NCBI GenBank assembly: GCA_034698045.1
Contig: JAQGAU010000454.1
Coordinates: 1-27,906, forward strand
From: Paramacrobiotus richtersi
Lineage: Eukaryota > Tardigrada > Eutardigrada > Parachela > Macrobiotidae
Length of the DNA: 27,906 bases
Direction: 5' to 3'
This document shows, piece by piece, positions 18,232-27,735 of this stretch (position 1 is its first letter; each line of letters opens with the position of its first letter). Under the pieces are notes generated by a model. The model ran no database searches, was not told the DNA's origin, and worked only from the letters and a program-made list of their open reading frames with translations. The position numbers and the translations under genes are program-made.

Positions 18232-19604
18232 GGCTCGGCCAACTTTGCCTTTGCCGTTCGCTTTGCCTTTGCCGTTTTCTTTGCCGTTTGACACTTTGCC
18301 GTGCACTTTACCTTTGCCGTTTACTTTGCCTTTGCCGTAACACTATGACGTACATACAGTTTACCTTTGCTGTAGTCTGACAGGTTTGCCGTAGCATTTT
18401 ACCTTTATCTAAACTTCTAAGTTTTACATTTAAATCAGTGAATCGCAGTCTGTAGTATGCCATAACAACGAACGCACACTCTGTACATTCGATACAGCTG
18501 CCTAGCACATGCAGCACGCCCACAACTGAAATCACTGTCCGAGTCACGGACGGGATACCGGAACCCGACCTTTTAGACAAAACGTCTGACAGGTAGAGGT
18601 GGCAACGGTATTACCCGTGCGGGTCGGTGCGGTGCACGGCGGGGCTCCCGAAGCGCACCGGTAACTCTTCGACGGTTCCGTTCTGACACCGGTGTTTCCG
18701 GTGCGGTGTAAGGGCAATTACCGGCAAATAAAATATAAAAAATAATAACAAAGCACAGCTCAGTTGCTTTATTCGTCCGCTTCTGGTAAATTTAGGGAAT
18801 TTCAAGATCTTAAATGTATCCATGCACGAGCTCTGGTTTTTCCGAGATGATTGCGCATGTCGGAGGGTCCATAAGCCATGACTGACAACTGTTTTCATAT
18901 TTCTGGCCCGTTAAAATGATACTACTCGTATCCCAGCGAACTGCCCTGGCTAAACCGCAGTGCACCGGCGGCGCGGTGCGATTTTGCCATCTCTACCGAC
19001 AGGAATTGATACATACATGATAATATTGATCATACATGTATATGTAGCAGCAGAGTGCCGTTTGGCAGCAGAATCAGCAACAGAATCTTCGTAGCGCAAT
19101 GCTCTTTGTGCGTGAGCCGTCTTAATAATTAAAAAAAGTGCTCGTAGCAGCATCGGGTTTCGAATAAGAAACTTAAAAATCTTAGAAGATTGAACGGATG
19201 CAAACTTGTCGACAAGATGCCTGCTTCCGGTGGTTCGGGTTCTCCGTGCTGATTACGATTGCTGTCAAATCTCGTAAGTTACTCACCGTACTCGGGCGTA
19301 CTGTGCGCTTTCAATGCTGTTTGTTTGTGGTGCACAGCAATTCCGAATGTACACATTATTCCGAATGTATCACACATTACACAGCATACTCCGTAATTAA
19401 TGACTTAACGTTAATCTTGAAACTTTCGATACGTTAGTATGTTACGGCAAACCTGTCAAATTACGGCAAAGGTGAACTGTATGTACGTCATAGTGTTACG
19501 GCAAAGGCAAAGTAAACGGCAAAGGTAAAGTGCACGGCAAAGTGTCAAACGGCAAAGAAAACGGCAAAGGCAAAGCGAACGGCAAAGGCAAAGTTGGCCG
19601 AGCC
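18232..19604. mobile_element. Second Mutator-like element, nested, 1.37 kb, with repetitive TIRs
   Basis: Terminal inverted repeats of about 160 bp (18232-18395 and 19443-19604) start GGCTCGGCCAACTTTGCC and are about 97% identical by eye. They are largely built of CTTTGCCTTTGCCGT-type tandem units. A perfect 9-bp target duplication, GCTCGTGTG, lies at 18223-18231 and 19605-19613. No transposase was seen. It sits inside the 4.44-kb element, and a hAT-like MITE sits inside it. The high arm identity suggests a fairly recent arrival. Confidence 0.85.
18594..18995. mobile_element. hAT-like MITE, 402 bp, innermost element
   Basis: The ends TAGAGGTGGCAAC and TAGAGATGGCAAA (reverse complement of 18983-18995) form short inverted repeats of the hAT type. 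The flanking octamers CTGACAGG (18586-18593) and CCGACAGG (18996-19003) fit an 8-bp duplication with one later change. The interior is GC-rich, with CGGTGCGGTGCAC-like subterminal repeats, and has no coding capacity. Confidence 0.75.
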
Positions 19605-19800
19605 GCTCGTGTGCACTGCACGGTTGAATGTTACAGTCTTATCTCGCTGACTCTCGCATACCATCCATCTGGCTCTGTTTTGATATTTTACTAATTGGCT
19701 TGTCTAGTTTCAGTAGGGAACTGGAGAACGCATTCATTTGATGTGCTTCAGTGCAGTGTGATTCATGTAACACTAGATCTGCACAAAATATGCGTTGTTG

Positions 19801-20412
19801 AATTAACTCCGACCCATTGAGAACGCACGCGCCGATGCACTGTTCTATTGTGGCTTTTGAAAGGAACGCGCCACACTGTTGAAAGGAGAAGCAGAGAGAA
19901 AGTGACCACATGATCATGCTAAATTCCTTTTCCTTCCCGAACTGAAACAAATTGGCCTTATCCAACACTTTCAATAGATTCTCTGTATTAAAGTCTACCA
20001 TCTAATAGCAATAGTTCCATATTTCGGAACATACAGTAAAATCTAGACCAGAAAGAACCAAATGCACGCTGTGGCACGAGAGTAATGTAGCTGCGCCCCG
20101 GTGGCACGACCAAGCCAAGATCCGCTCGATTTTAGGAAACGCTCGATTCAACTACAGCCAGTAATCACAGTGTTCGTCCAACGTTTTCGACATTGATACC
20201 ATTATGTAGAGGATTCAATTCTCTACAAAACTGTCGGCTCCGAAATCTCGAAAAGTTGTCAGAGTTTAAACTGTCAGCTGGTGAAGACACTGCACCAGAG
20301 TGTCTACGGCACCCAGCATTGTCGTGCGCTGTCTTTCTTCCTATCAAATACAGGCCTGTACTACTGGTAACTGCACATCGATGCATTTGCTCTCAGTGGG
20401 TCGGAGCTAATT
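19801..20412 (+). mobile_element. MITE-like element, copy 1 (~610 bp)
   Basis: Begins AATTAACTCCGACCCA and ends TGGGTCGGAGCTAATT, a terminal inverted repeat of about 16 bp with weaker extension. A reversed copy of the whole sequence is at 21899-22496, roughly 80% identical by eye. On the minus strand both copies preserve much of one reading (VDFN.ENL..VL.K.NLF..GKE, then CGAFL.KATIE..IGAC.LNGSEL), open here at 20001-19639. This hints at a former coding region. A target-site duplication was not identified. Confidence 0.6.
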
Positions 20413-20774
20413 ACAACATTGTGCGGTGTACGTCTATCGATATATCTTCATTGTTAATTTGGGGCGCACAGGTCTATTCAAATTATCGGGTAATTTTGCG
20501 GACAGTTTCAGCTTTTACCTGCCATCGTGCGAACGGTGCCTACAGAAAACTAGCAAGGCGGCGATGAGGGTAAGGGCATCTTACCGTGGATTCGTGAATT
20601 CGTTATGCTAGTCGTTTTGCCGAGGTTGTGCGGCTGTCCTATTGTTTAATCAGATGCTTCTTTGGAGAGCAGTTCCGTTTCTTATGTACAAGCGCACGCG
20701 GAACAACTTGTACTGTTTTAGTGTTGCTGGGTAGTGCAGAATAGGTGTTGCACACTGCATTCTTTTGGTTCGAA
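20413..20774. other. Right internal part of the 4.44-kb element, no gene recognised
   Basis: Short plus-strand frames (to ~20611) show no domain. The sequence runs into the right terminal inverted repeat at about 20775. Confidence 0.4.
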
Positions 20775-21075
20775 TGCCCATGGCCAAGTTTTATCCAGAC
20801 ATGCCCAAGTTTTAGACTTTGGGCAACCCAGGTTTTTTGGTGACCATGCCCAATGGGCATGCCCATGGGCAGGGTCCATGCCCAGGTTTTAGACCCTGCC
20901 ACTAACTACACGCTAACAACATTTTTAACCAGGAAGTTCACTGCAGCCACTTATTCGCCGTGAATCACGACTTTAGGTTCCAGGTACACGAAAAACAACC
21001 GGTCAACACGGGATTTTACCTTCCTGCGCCAGAATTAGCTAACGCTAATTATACGGAATTAACCATAAAGGTCAG

Positions 21076-21099
21076 TATTTAGCAGAATTCTGCTAAATA
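21076..21099. repeat. Perfect 24-bp palindrome in the LTR-element leader
   Basis: TATTTAGCAGAA is followed directly by its exact reverse complement. It lies about 240 bp from the primer binding site in the leader, where LTR elements can carry dimerisation or packaging signals; such a role here is inference. Confidence 0.8.
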
Positions 21100-21320
21100 A
21101 GTGCTTGTTCACTCTGAGGAACGCACCTCACAGATTCTCTCTAAGGAATCCGCGGCCAAAACCCAGAATAAACACCATCTCGGTACTGGTTCACTCTAAG
21201 AAACTTTCCCATACACGGTTCGCGCTAAGGAACCTGTACCAAAGCAAATGAAACTGCCACGCAAATCCACTTACTTCCTTTTCCACCAAAGGACTTCCAG
21301 AATCCCGGGGGTTGTTAAAA

Positions 21321-21334
21321 CACGGTGGGCACCA
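21321..21334 (-). other. tRNA-type primer binding site of the LTR element
   Basis: Directly inside the 5' LTR (element orientation), the minus strand reads TGGTGCCCACCGTG. This is complementary to a tRNA 3' end of the form CACGGTGGGCACCA with the universal CCA. The tRNA would start GCCCACC; I cannot name its amino acid. Confidence 0.75.
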
Positions 21335-21783
21335 TGACGTACTACTCAGACCCACTGATCTGAAGTATTACCAAGCAGACACAGTCGGTACAAGAGGATC
21401 TCTGGACTCTTGTTTTATGTGGAAGAATCGATCTACTACTTGCTAGCTCACAGCTACTATTAACTTCCGTAAGGAAGGTCCTTCTTTCTTACAGAGGTCA
21501 CCAACACACACAACTTCCGTCTACACGTAAGTTTAATACACACACATAATCAGACTCTAGCTTCTGATTCCAGCTCACACTCAACTCACTCTCGTCTTAC
21601 CAGACTGAACAACGATCACTTTCTACGAAGAATGCATTCTCGTTAAGACGTGAATTCTTCAGTCAACCACACTCACGTACAGACAGTCGTACAAACAGTA
21701 AACAACAACAAATAGGAACACGTTAAGTAAGGCCAGTTAATACGTAAACACTCGTACAACGTGGTAGTCAGACTAGCATGTCA
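21335..21783 (-). repeat. Long terminal repeat (5' LTR in element orientation)
   Basis: Direct repeat partner of 13415-13864, 449 bp, TG...CA ends, flanked outside by ATAG (21784-21787). Element transcription would start in this LTR and run toward lower coordinates. No TATA box or polyadenylation signal was assigned with confidence. Confidence 0.9.
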
Positions 21784-22590
21784 ATAGAAATAAATTTTAC
21801 CGACTTATTCTCACTGATTGACAGACAACGAACAGAATCTCGTGTGCTGTCGCAGAAAAATATTCTATGCATTAATTTCATCTTCTGTAGGTCAGCCAAA
21901 TTAGCTCCGACCCATGGAGAGCAAATGCATCGCTGTGCAGTTACTAGTAGTACAGGCCTGCATTTGAGCGCACGATAATGCTGGGTGCCGTAGACACTCT
22001 GGAAAAGTGTCTCTACCAGCCGAAAGTTTCAACTTAAGACAACTTTTCAAGATTTTCGAGCCGACAGTTTTGTAGAGAATTGAATCCTCTACGTAATGGT
22101 ATCAAAGCCGAAAACATTGGACGAATACTGTCATTGCTAGTTGTTGTTGAATCGCGAGTTCCCTAAAATCGAGCGGATCGACGATTGGTCATGCCACCGG
22201 GGCACAGCAACATTAAGCTCGTGCCACGGGGTGCGTTTGGTTCTTTCTCGTCTAGATTTTACTGTGTGCTTCAAAAAATGGAACTATTGCTGTTAGGTGG
22301 TAGACTTTAATGCAGAGAATCTATGTGAAGTGTTGGGTAAGGTTAATTTGTTTCGGTATGGGAAGGAAAGGGGACTTAGCATGATCACGTGGTAACTTTC
22401 TCTCTGCCTTCCTTTCAAAACTGTGGCGCATTCCTACGAAAAGCAACAATAGAGCCGCGCATCGGCGCATGCATTCTCAATGGGTCGGAGTTAATTGTCC
22501 GTTTTGACTGCTTCCAGTGCATTTGCCCGGTGCAGGTACTTTATGGGCTGGCTGTCGACGTACTGTGCAGTGTGCGAGCCACAGTGCGGC
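21784..22590 (-). pseudogene. 'Gene 2': reversed paralogue of gene 1, upstream pieces, split by a MITE-like element
   Basis: On the minus strand, about 22585-22497 matches gene 1 DNA (ACAGTACGTCGACAG, then ACCGGGCAAA and ACTGGAA as in 9280-9350). After the element at 22496-21899, the match resumes with TTTTTCTGCGA, GAATAAGTCGGTAAAATTT and TTTCTAT up to the LTR element. NKSVKFIS here corresponds to NKSLQFVS in gene 1. The upstream piece is not open in the gene 1 frame, so with two insertions the copy is dead. An alternative is that the ~600-bp element is an old intron-like segment, but its terminal repeats and second copy argue for an insertion. Confidence 0.55.
21899..22496 (-). mobile_element. 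MITE-like element, copy 2, reversed, inside gene 2
   Basis: Starts AATTAGCTCCGACCCA and ends TGGGTCGGAGTTAATT; a reverse complement of 19801-20412 with scattered substitutions and indels. Flanking DNA on both sides matches neighbouring parts of gene 1, which lacks this segment. No clear target duplication. Confidence 0.6.
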
Positions 22591-22599
22591 ATTTTCTGA

Positions 22600-25440
22600 C
22601 GGCTGATCATGATGCATTCATTGCATTGACAGAGCTAGTAGATTTTTCGGTACTCGTATAAACTTGAAGACGTGATGACTCTTCTTAACTTTTATTATTT
22701 CTTCGGAATCTACACTCACATTATCTAACTCAAGATCTATAATGCGCGCGGCCGCCCCATATCAAAAAAATCTTGAAAACCGCACAGAGTCAGCAAAAAC
22801 GGACAACACCATTCGACTCCCCATAGTCGAAAAGGAGGTCACATGACATTTAAAAAAAAATTATTTTGCCGGCACAGGGAATACCGGCTTATGTGCAAAA
22901 TTTCCAAGGTCACCTTGAAACTATCCTTATAAAAAACTAGTTGCTGAACAATAATTATGTCAGTTCAAATGTCCATTCATACCTATTTAGTAACTTACTC
23001 TAGAGTCTAGAATCTGATTAATATTATTTACTGAACCCGAACTAATCTGAAACCAGTGCCCCCAGAGTCAAAACGAGGTAACCATCATATCTGTTTCGAA
23101 TCAATGCATTCGGGACTGCATACTCTTACAAAATAGTATGCCAAACAGAAAGACATGTCATGGCAAAATAATCGGCCAATGATAGAGTGAACATTCTCTT
23201 ACCGAACAAAAACCAGTCGACCTAAAAATGTCCGATCTTTATATACACCACTCAATATAAATGTTTGACCACAGCTGAACAATCACACACAAATCAAATC
23301 GAAAAATCGTCTAAAACTCCAGGAAGCAAAACACACTTAGCAAATACGCAGGAATTTCAGTGTAAGTCTGTTTGCGAAAAGTGTCATGTAAGAAAAATCC
23401 GAAAATGGACAGCCGCCTGCTCCGTAAGTCAAATCAAACGAGGATCAGTGCTGAACAATGGTGAAGGGCTAAAACTACATGACAAAATTGTTTTCGGCTC
23501 GAATATCGTTTCGCCCAAACACCTTTGCCAAAAATCTGAAGCCGAAAATCCAAAAGCCGAAAATCTAGAGAAATCAACCGAGAATTAAATAGCAAAGGCA
23601 TCGAACCGGAAGCTCAACAGCAGAACAGAATATCTGACTACACCTTTAAAACCGCCGGTGAAACAAGACCGTTTTCGACCGCTTAAATCGCTCGAGGGAC
23701 TAAAATTCCGGCCGGTAACTGTATCCCGCCTTAAACGTTTTCTCCCAGAGATTCTTTGAGCGACTACAACGAGTATCACCCGTATAACTGCGCCGATTGA
23801 CATCAAGGACCAGTGTCATCCAGATCGCTCCGGTGGCATGCGATATACAGAAGGATTCAACCAATTTTTGGGCACAAGGAAATAGCCGATCAAAGCAATA
23901 ACTAGATTATGACTGGCAAAACCGTCCGCAGGCACAAATACCGTCGTGAAAAAAACTTGCCCCGCCCGAAAAAATTTCTTATTCTAAATTTAAAGTTCAT
24001 TCGGATGCTTTTGCCGAACCTCGTACGATAATTGGCAGTTCAATCCGGGTATTTTTCGCGGACCTCGAACGATAACCAGTTGGTACTGAAATATAACGTA
24101 AGTACACCAATGACACCAGATGAAAGGTAGTTCTGCCTGTGCGCGGTAAACGAATCAATCATCGAGAATATTGAGGCACAAGTGTCCTGTCGAAACTGGT
24201 TATCAACTCGGAGCAGTTAAAAGTGTCCGCGTAATCTTAATGGCTCTTTGCAAAACCGTTCTGGATGAGCTCCGACAAAAGCAACCGGGAAACCTTAACC
24301 TGGGTGTCACTAGCTGATTCTCCGAGAAAACAAATAATCAAGCCAAAAAGTCGTTTGAAAACATCTTCATGCTGGGCGAAATAAGCTCGAGCTGGGCGAA
24401 ATAAGCAAAAGTACACTGCTTCTACAGAAACCAGATACGTGCAAGTCAAACTTCCCCGTCGACGGGGAGGTTAAACTTGCCCGTACTTCCACGCGAGTTA
24501 GATAAGCAACTGATCGGGAGCGCTGTAAATTACCCTAATGAGACAGTCTTACTCCAAACAGAAAAACGAGGAATAGTTTTTCTGTGTGACTTATGCACAA
24601 GCCGAATGAAGAAACAAGTAACGAAGAACAACACTCAGAACAAACTGGGGCGGTTCACCGAACCTCCTGAAATCAACAAAATGGTGCTGAATAGTATGCT
24701 TTCGAATCGGTTTTGAATGACAAAACGATGATGGTTTTTCTTGGCGCTGGCAAAAGATTGTTTGGAGGCACCCGCAAAGTGTCCCCATGACTGTTAGACG
24801 GGTCTCGCCAGAGGACTTCCGCGATTTCGGATGGGCACAAGTGACGCGAGACCGAATTTTCCCTTTCGGAAGATTTTGCCGGTTTAACAACAAAGTGTCC
24901 GCCGAATGAGTACTAATACCTAAATTCTTATTTTGAAAACAAGCGGCCACAAACAATTTGAAAATCCAACATTTGCAACAGCCAGTCAGTCACTCCCTTA
25001 CAAAAGGGTTTTTCAACTCTAATGCAATAAAATATGATAACAAAATAATATTAACGGTTTTTTTGTCGAATTCATTACGAGCTAGCATAGATCTCGCTAG
25101 TAACTTATGTTGTCGAATGGATTCTGAATATGGATCTCAAGAAACCCTGAGGCGGCAGCCGAAGGTGTTTCTTGTAATTTTATAACACAAATTCTACATA
25201 ATTATTATTTGATATTATAATATAAGGCTGGTGTTGGATCTTATGCGCAAACACTTCTAGTGCGTTGGATCTTACGCTGCCCGGGCTAGGTATGTATAGC
25301 ATAAGGGCGGTCCGCCTCCGAAATCGAAATAGAAATGTTTCGTGAGAACGGCGCAAGAACGCGGTAAAAAGCACTAAAACAGTAAAAAACTATTTTGTCA
25401 TATGTTAGGCTTGTCTTCTGTGTCATATTTCGCCCTGATT
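22600..25440. other. Long stretch without a supported gene
   Basis: Short frames on both strands have no recognised domain. One (23265-23588, +) contains CEKCHVRKIRKWTAAC, which could be a small Cys-rich exon, but it lacks an ATG and clear splice sites. CCGAAAAT and CGAACCTCG/CGGACCTCG short repeats occur near 23530-23570 and 24017-24066. GTTGGATCTTAYGC occurs twice near 25231-25280. Some of this may be intron of a flanking gene. Confidence 0.4.
24371..24482. repeat. Direct repeat and 16-bp palindrome
   Basis: GCTGGGCGAAATAAGC occurs twice (24371-24386 and 24391-24406). The perfect palindrome TCCCCGTCGACGGGGA lies at 24453-24468 within a longer imperfect one (GCAAGTCAAACT... to ...GGTTAAACTTGC, about 24441-24480). 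Function unknown. Confidence 0.6.
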
Positions 25441-25454
25441 TTCCTGGCGTACTA

Positions 25455-25586
25455 TCAGTTCTCCATCGATTTATAAAAGAATCTCATCACGTTGACGACG
25501 AAGGCCAAGCTAAAGATGAACAATGTCCCAGACAGGAAGTACCGCTCACCGGCGGTGAGCGACCAAGCTGACACTTTCGCTGAAGG
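25455..25586 (-). CDS. Possible 3'-terminal exon with a transmembrane segment
   Basis: On the minus strand a good acceptor (tract then CCCTTCAG near 25592) precedes a frame reading KVSAWSLTAGERYFLSG, then TLFIFSLAFVVNVMRFFYKS and a stop. One hydrophobic helix close to a C-terminus resembles the last membrane helix of many channels and receptors, but no family is identifiable from one exon. No upstream exon was found. The opposite-strand frame (25492-25680) is hydrophilic and unsupported. Confidence 0.3.
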   Translation of the reverse strand, partial: PSAKVSAWSLTAGERYFLSGTLFIFSLAFVVNVMRFFYKSMEN

Positions 25587-26117
25587 GATAGCAGCAGAAA
25601 ATTCCTCAAATAAAAACAATGTAATCGAGTTAAAAAATGAACAATTGTGGAACAAATCAACTATATCGCTGTTCTGCTGATTACGTAAGGAATTTAAAAT
25701 CTAAACTGAGTTTACTAATTTGAGTAATTATCGTACCCATGAATAGAACACCAACCGCCAAAATTCTTGGGTCGATAACTGATGACTGATGTCAACACGC
25801 AGCAAGCTTGTGAAAAAGGCTGCGTCTTACCCAAAGCCGATGAATTGCAACGAAGGCAACTGGGAAAACTAAAAATAGAACTGCAACCGAGCGGTTGTGC
25901 CATGACACTCTCCCTGGCCCCTTCCAACTGCGCTGCCGATGCACGTCGACAGGTTTTATGAGTTTGAGCAATCAAAGCGGAAGCGGTCAGTGTTTCTTTT
26001 GCTGCGCTGCACAGCTGGTGTCTCCCGATCCACTTCACAAACGCAGCGACTATCCGGTGTGGCATAAAGTTAGTTTGAGAACGGATCTTCTCGTGATCCC
26101 ATTGATAGCCTCCTGCA

Positions 26118-27280
26118 ATGGATTTGTCGTTTTTGCGCCGTGCACGCAAAACCTTGTGCAACCGACCACAGATTATCCGCTGGCTTTCCTGCGCATTCAA
26201 AAGTCTCGTTGTAGTCGTTTATGGCGTCTTCGTTGTGCTAGACTGGGTGGATTACTTCGAAGATAACTTTAAAGATACGCGAGTTACCTCTATCAACTTT
26301 AATCCAGTTCTTAACTTTATGCTGTTGACCGAATCACAAACCATATCGACGGTTGCGCTGTTCGGGCTAGCTGTGTTGTTACGGCATGCCGACTTTACGG
26401 TGTTCGTCCACCATTTGTTTAGTAGATCAGACAAGCACGGATGTAAATGCTGTCAATTCGGCACTTCTGCATTAACACAGATAGGAATATTATCTCTACT
26501 GTTACTGGGATCCTTCTTGCATTTGGTTTCCCCGATCTTGTACAGTTTCCGAATTTCCACAGTTGCTCGCTACTCTGTTTTTACGCTTTCCGGTCTAGCC
26601 ATTGATTGTTGGGTGGCCGTTCTGAGCCTTAGCTGCTTTATGATCACATACGGCAATTTCTGCAATACTACCATGTGCCTTGAAAGGTTTCGGAAATGCG
26701 CTTGTCATTTCAATAAGGAAATGCGAAAGTTGAGTTCGCGAATGTCTGTGATGCGCGAACGCGAGCCTGTGGAAGCAGTTCAATATCGTCAAAGTCAAGA
26801 AGACGATATGTTTGCAATGCTACGAGAGCTAGAGGTGACCGCCGGTACATCTCTAGTAACAGTCATCCTTGCAACGTGTATTTGGACAGCTCAAACTGTG
26901 GCATCAATTCTGTTGAATGTGGGCCTCTTTAAAGACCTGGAGAAAACCACAGCAACCTTGTGTCAGAACTTATTCTACATTTGGATGATGACATCGGCCA
27001 TTTTGGCCGTGGTCGCCGCGTGTGACGAGGTATGCATCTGTCATAACCGATAAATAAGCGAGTATATCGTATTAGGCCCGTATACGAAGAAGCTACGGAA
27101 ACTAGTTTACAGAGTCGGGAAACCATATCTACTTGGCGAGAGTTATTGACAACTCTTTCAGCTCAGCACCAACAAACCCGTGGTCGCAGCCATGACGAAA
27201 CTGCCAGAGCTGCGGTAAGCAACCCACAACTGTTTGCGCATCATGCAAGACCCTTGACCTATTGTGCGTTATACATGTAA
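26118..27280 (+). CDS. Multi-pass membrane protein, gustatory-receptor-like
   Basis: Exon 1 starts at an ATG (26118), with an in-frame stop shortly upstream, and encodes 304 residues to a GAG|GTATGC donor (27029/27030). An 83-bp intron ending TTTACAG (27112) is followed in phase by a hydrophilic exon (ETISTWRELLTTLSAQHQQ). That exon either reads to a TAA at 27278-27280 or splices again at GCG|GTAAGC (27214/27215). Exon 1 has six hydrophobic helices at about residues 26-46, 75-97, 119-141, 153-182, 243-268 and 281-302. A long charged loop (183-242) between helices 4 and 5, short outer loops and a short basic N-terminus fit the seven-helix insect-type gustatory/odorant receptor layout. The seventh helix and its TYxxxLxQF motif were not found and may lie past the window. 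Without them a different multi-pass family remains possible. Confidence 0.6.
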
Positions 27281-27307
27281 ACTTTTAGAGGAGCCAATAG
27301 TGAGGCT

Positions 27308-27446
27308 AGGTACACTTTACATAAAAAATTTGCACATAAAGAAATTGTTAAGGGTCAGTTTACATGAAGAAATGTCAGTTTACATAAAGACATTTTTAAG
27401 GGTCACTTTACATAAAGAAATGTTCACATAAAGAAATTTTTAATCT
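27308..27446. repeat. Short tandem array, unit about 27 bp
   Basis: Units of the form GGTCAGTTTACATAAAGAAA and TTTTTAAG recur about five times with small changes, immediately after the receptor-like gene. AT-rich, non-coding. Confidence 0.75.
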
Positions 27447-27654
27447 TTACATACATACAGAGCCCTCTTTGGCCAACAGGAAACACTTTTTTCGCCATTT
27501 TTTTATCAAATCAGCCGTTGTAGATTTTTATTGGTTCGAACTTTCATTACGAAGTACAGGTAAGAGTGCACAAGTGGGCCAATAAAACCATCTTTAAAAG
27601 TAAATGTAAGTCCAAGCCTATGAAAGATAGACAGATATACTGACTGCATTCTCA

Positions 27655-27735
27655 GCCTGTCGACTTCCGGACTGCAGACTTCCAGACTGCAGACTTCGGG
27701 AGTATCAGACTGCAAGACTGCAGGACTATCTATAC
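27655..27735. repeat. Degenerate GACTGCAGACTTC repeat
   Basis: CAGACTGCAGACTTC-type units repeat four to five times (27670-27725). A frame crossing them on the minus strand (PEVCSLEVCSPEV) simply translates the repeat. No gene is supported to the window end. Confidence 0.65.

Larger units (their letters stand above)
16461..20900. mobile_element. Mutator-like (MULE-type) DNA transposon, non-autonomous, 4.44 kb
   Basis: The ends GGCAGGGTCTAAAAC... (16461) and ...TTTAGACCCTGCC (20900) are terminal inverted repeats of about 115-125 bp, some 85% identical by eye. They hold internal GGGCATGG/TTGGGCAT repeats and GGTCACCRAAAA. A perfect 9-bp target duplication, ACTAACTAC, lies at 16452-16460 and 20901-20909. 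Long inverted repeats with a 9-bp duplication are characteristic of Mutator-like elements. No MULE transposase was recognised inside. Instead it carries a LINE fragment, a second MULE-like element and a MITE copy. It lies in the second leader repeat of the LTR element and is therefore younger than that insertion. Confidence 0.85.
16261..21062 (-). repeat. Tandem ~140-bp repeats in the LTR-element leader, split by a transposon
   Basis: Units start with AGGAAGTT at 16261, 16404 and 20931. They share CACGACTTT, CAACCGGTCAACAC, TTTYACCTTCCTGCGC and TTAGCTAACGCTAAT. The middle unit is divided by the Mutator-like element at 16461-20900 and is shorter than the others. Tandem repeats in a leader are common in LTR elements and may act in transcription or packaging; that role is not shown here. 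Confidence 0.7.
13415..21783 (-). mobile_element. Ty3/gypsy-like LTR retrotransposon fossil, 8.4 kb with nested insertions
   Basis: The paired LTRs are flanked by a 4-bp target-site duplication, ATAG (13411-13414 and 21784-21787). The flanks join into one continuous exon of a duplicated gene, which confirms both boundaries independently. Inside lie a tRNA-type primer binding site, a leader with tandem repeats, a long frame with an integrase-type zinc domain, and a purine tract beside the 3' LTR. About 4.44 kb of the span is a Mutator-like element with its own duplication, so the element proper is about 3.9 kb. It looks broken and incomplete. The ~7% LTR divergence suggests a moderately old insertion. 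Family assignment rests on the 4-bp duplication and the integrase zinc domain. Confidence 0.85.

Noticed and set aside
25715-26200. 161-codon minus-strand frame upstream of the receptor-like gene
   Set aside because: Overlaps the 5' end of the well-supported plus-strand frame, lacks any domain and has no splice support.
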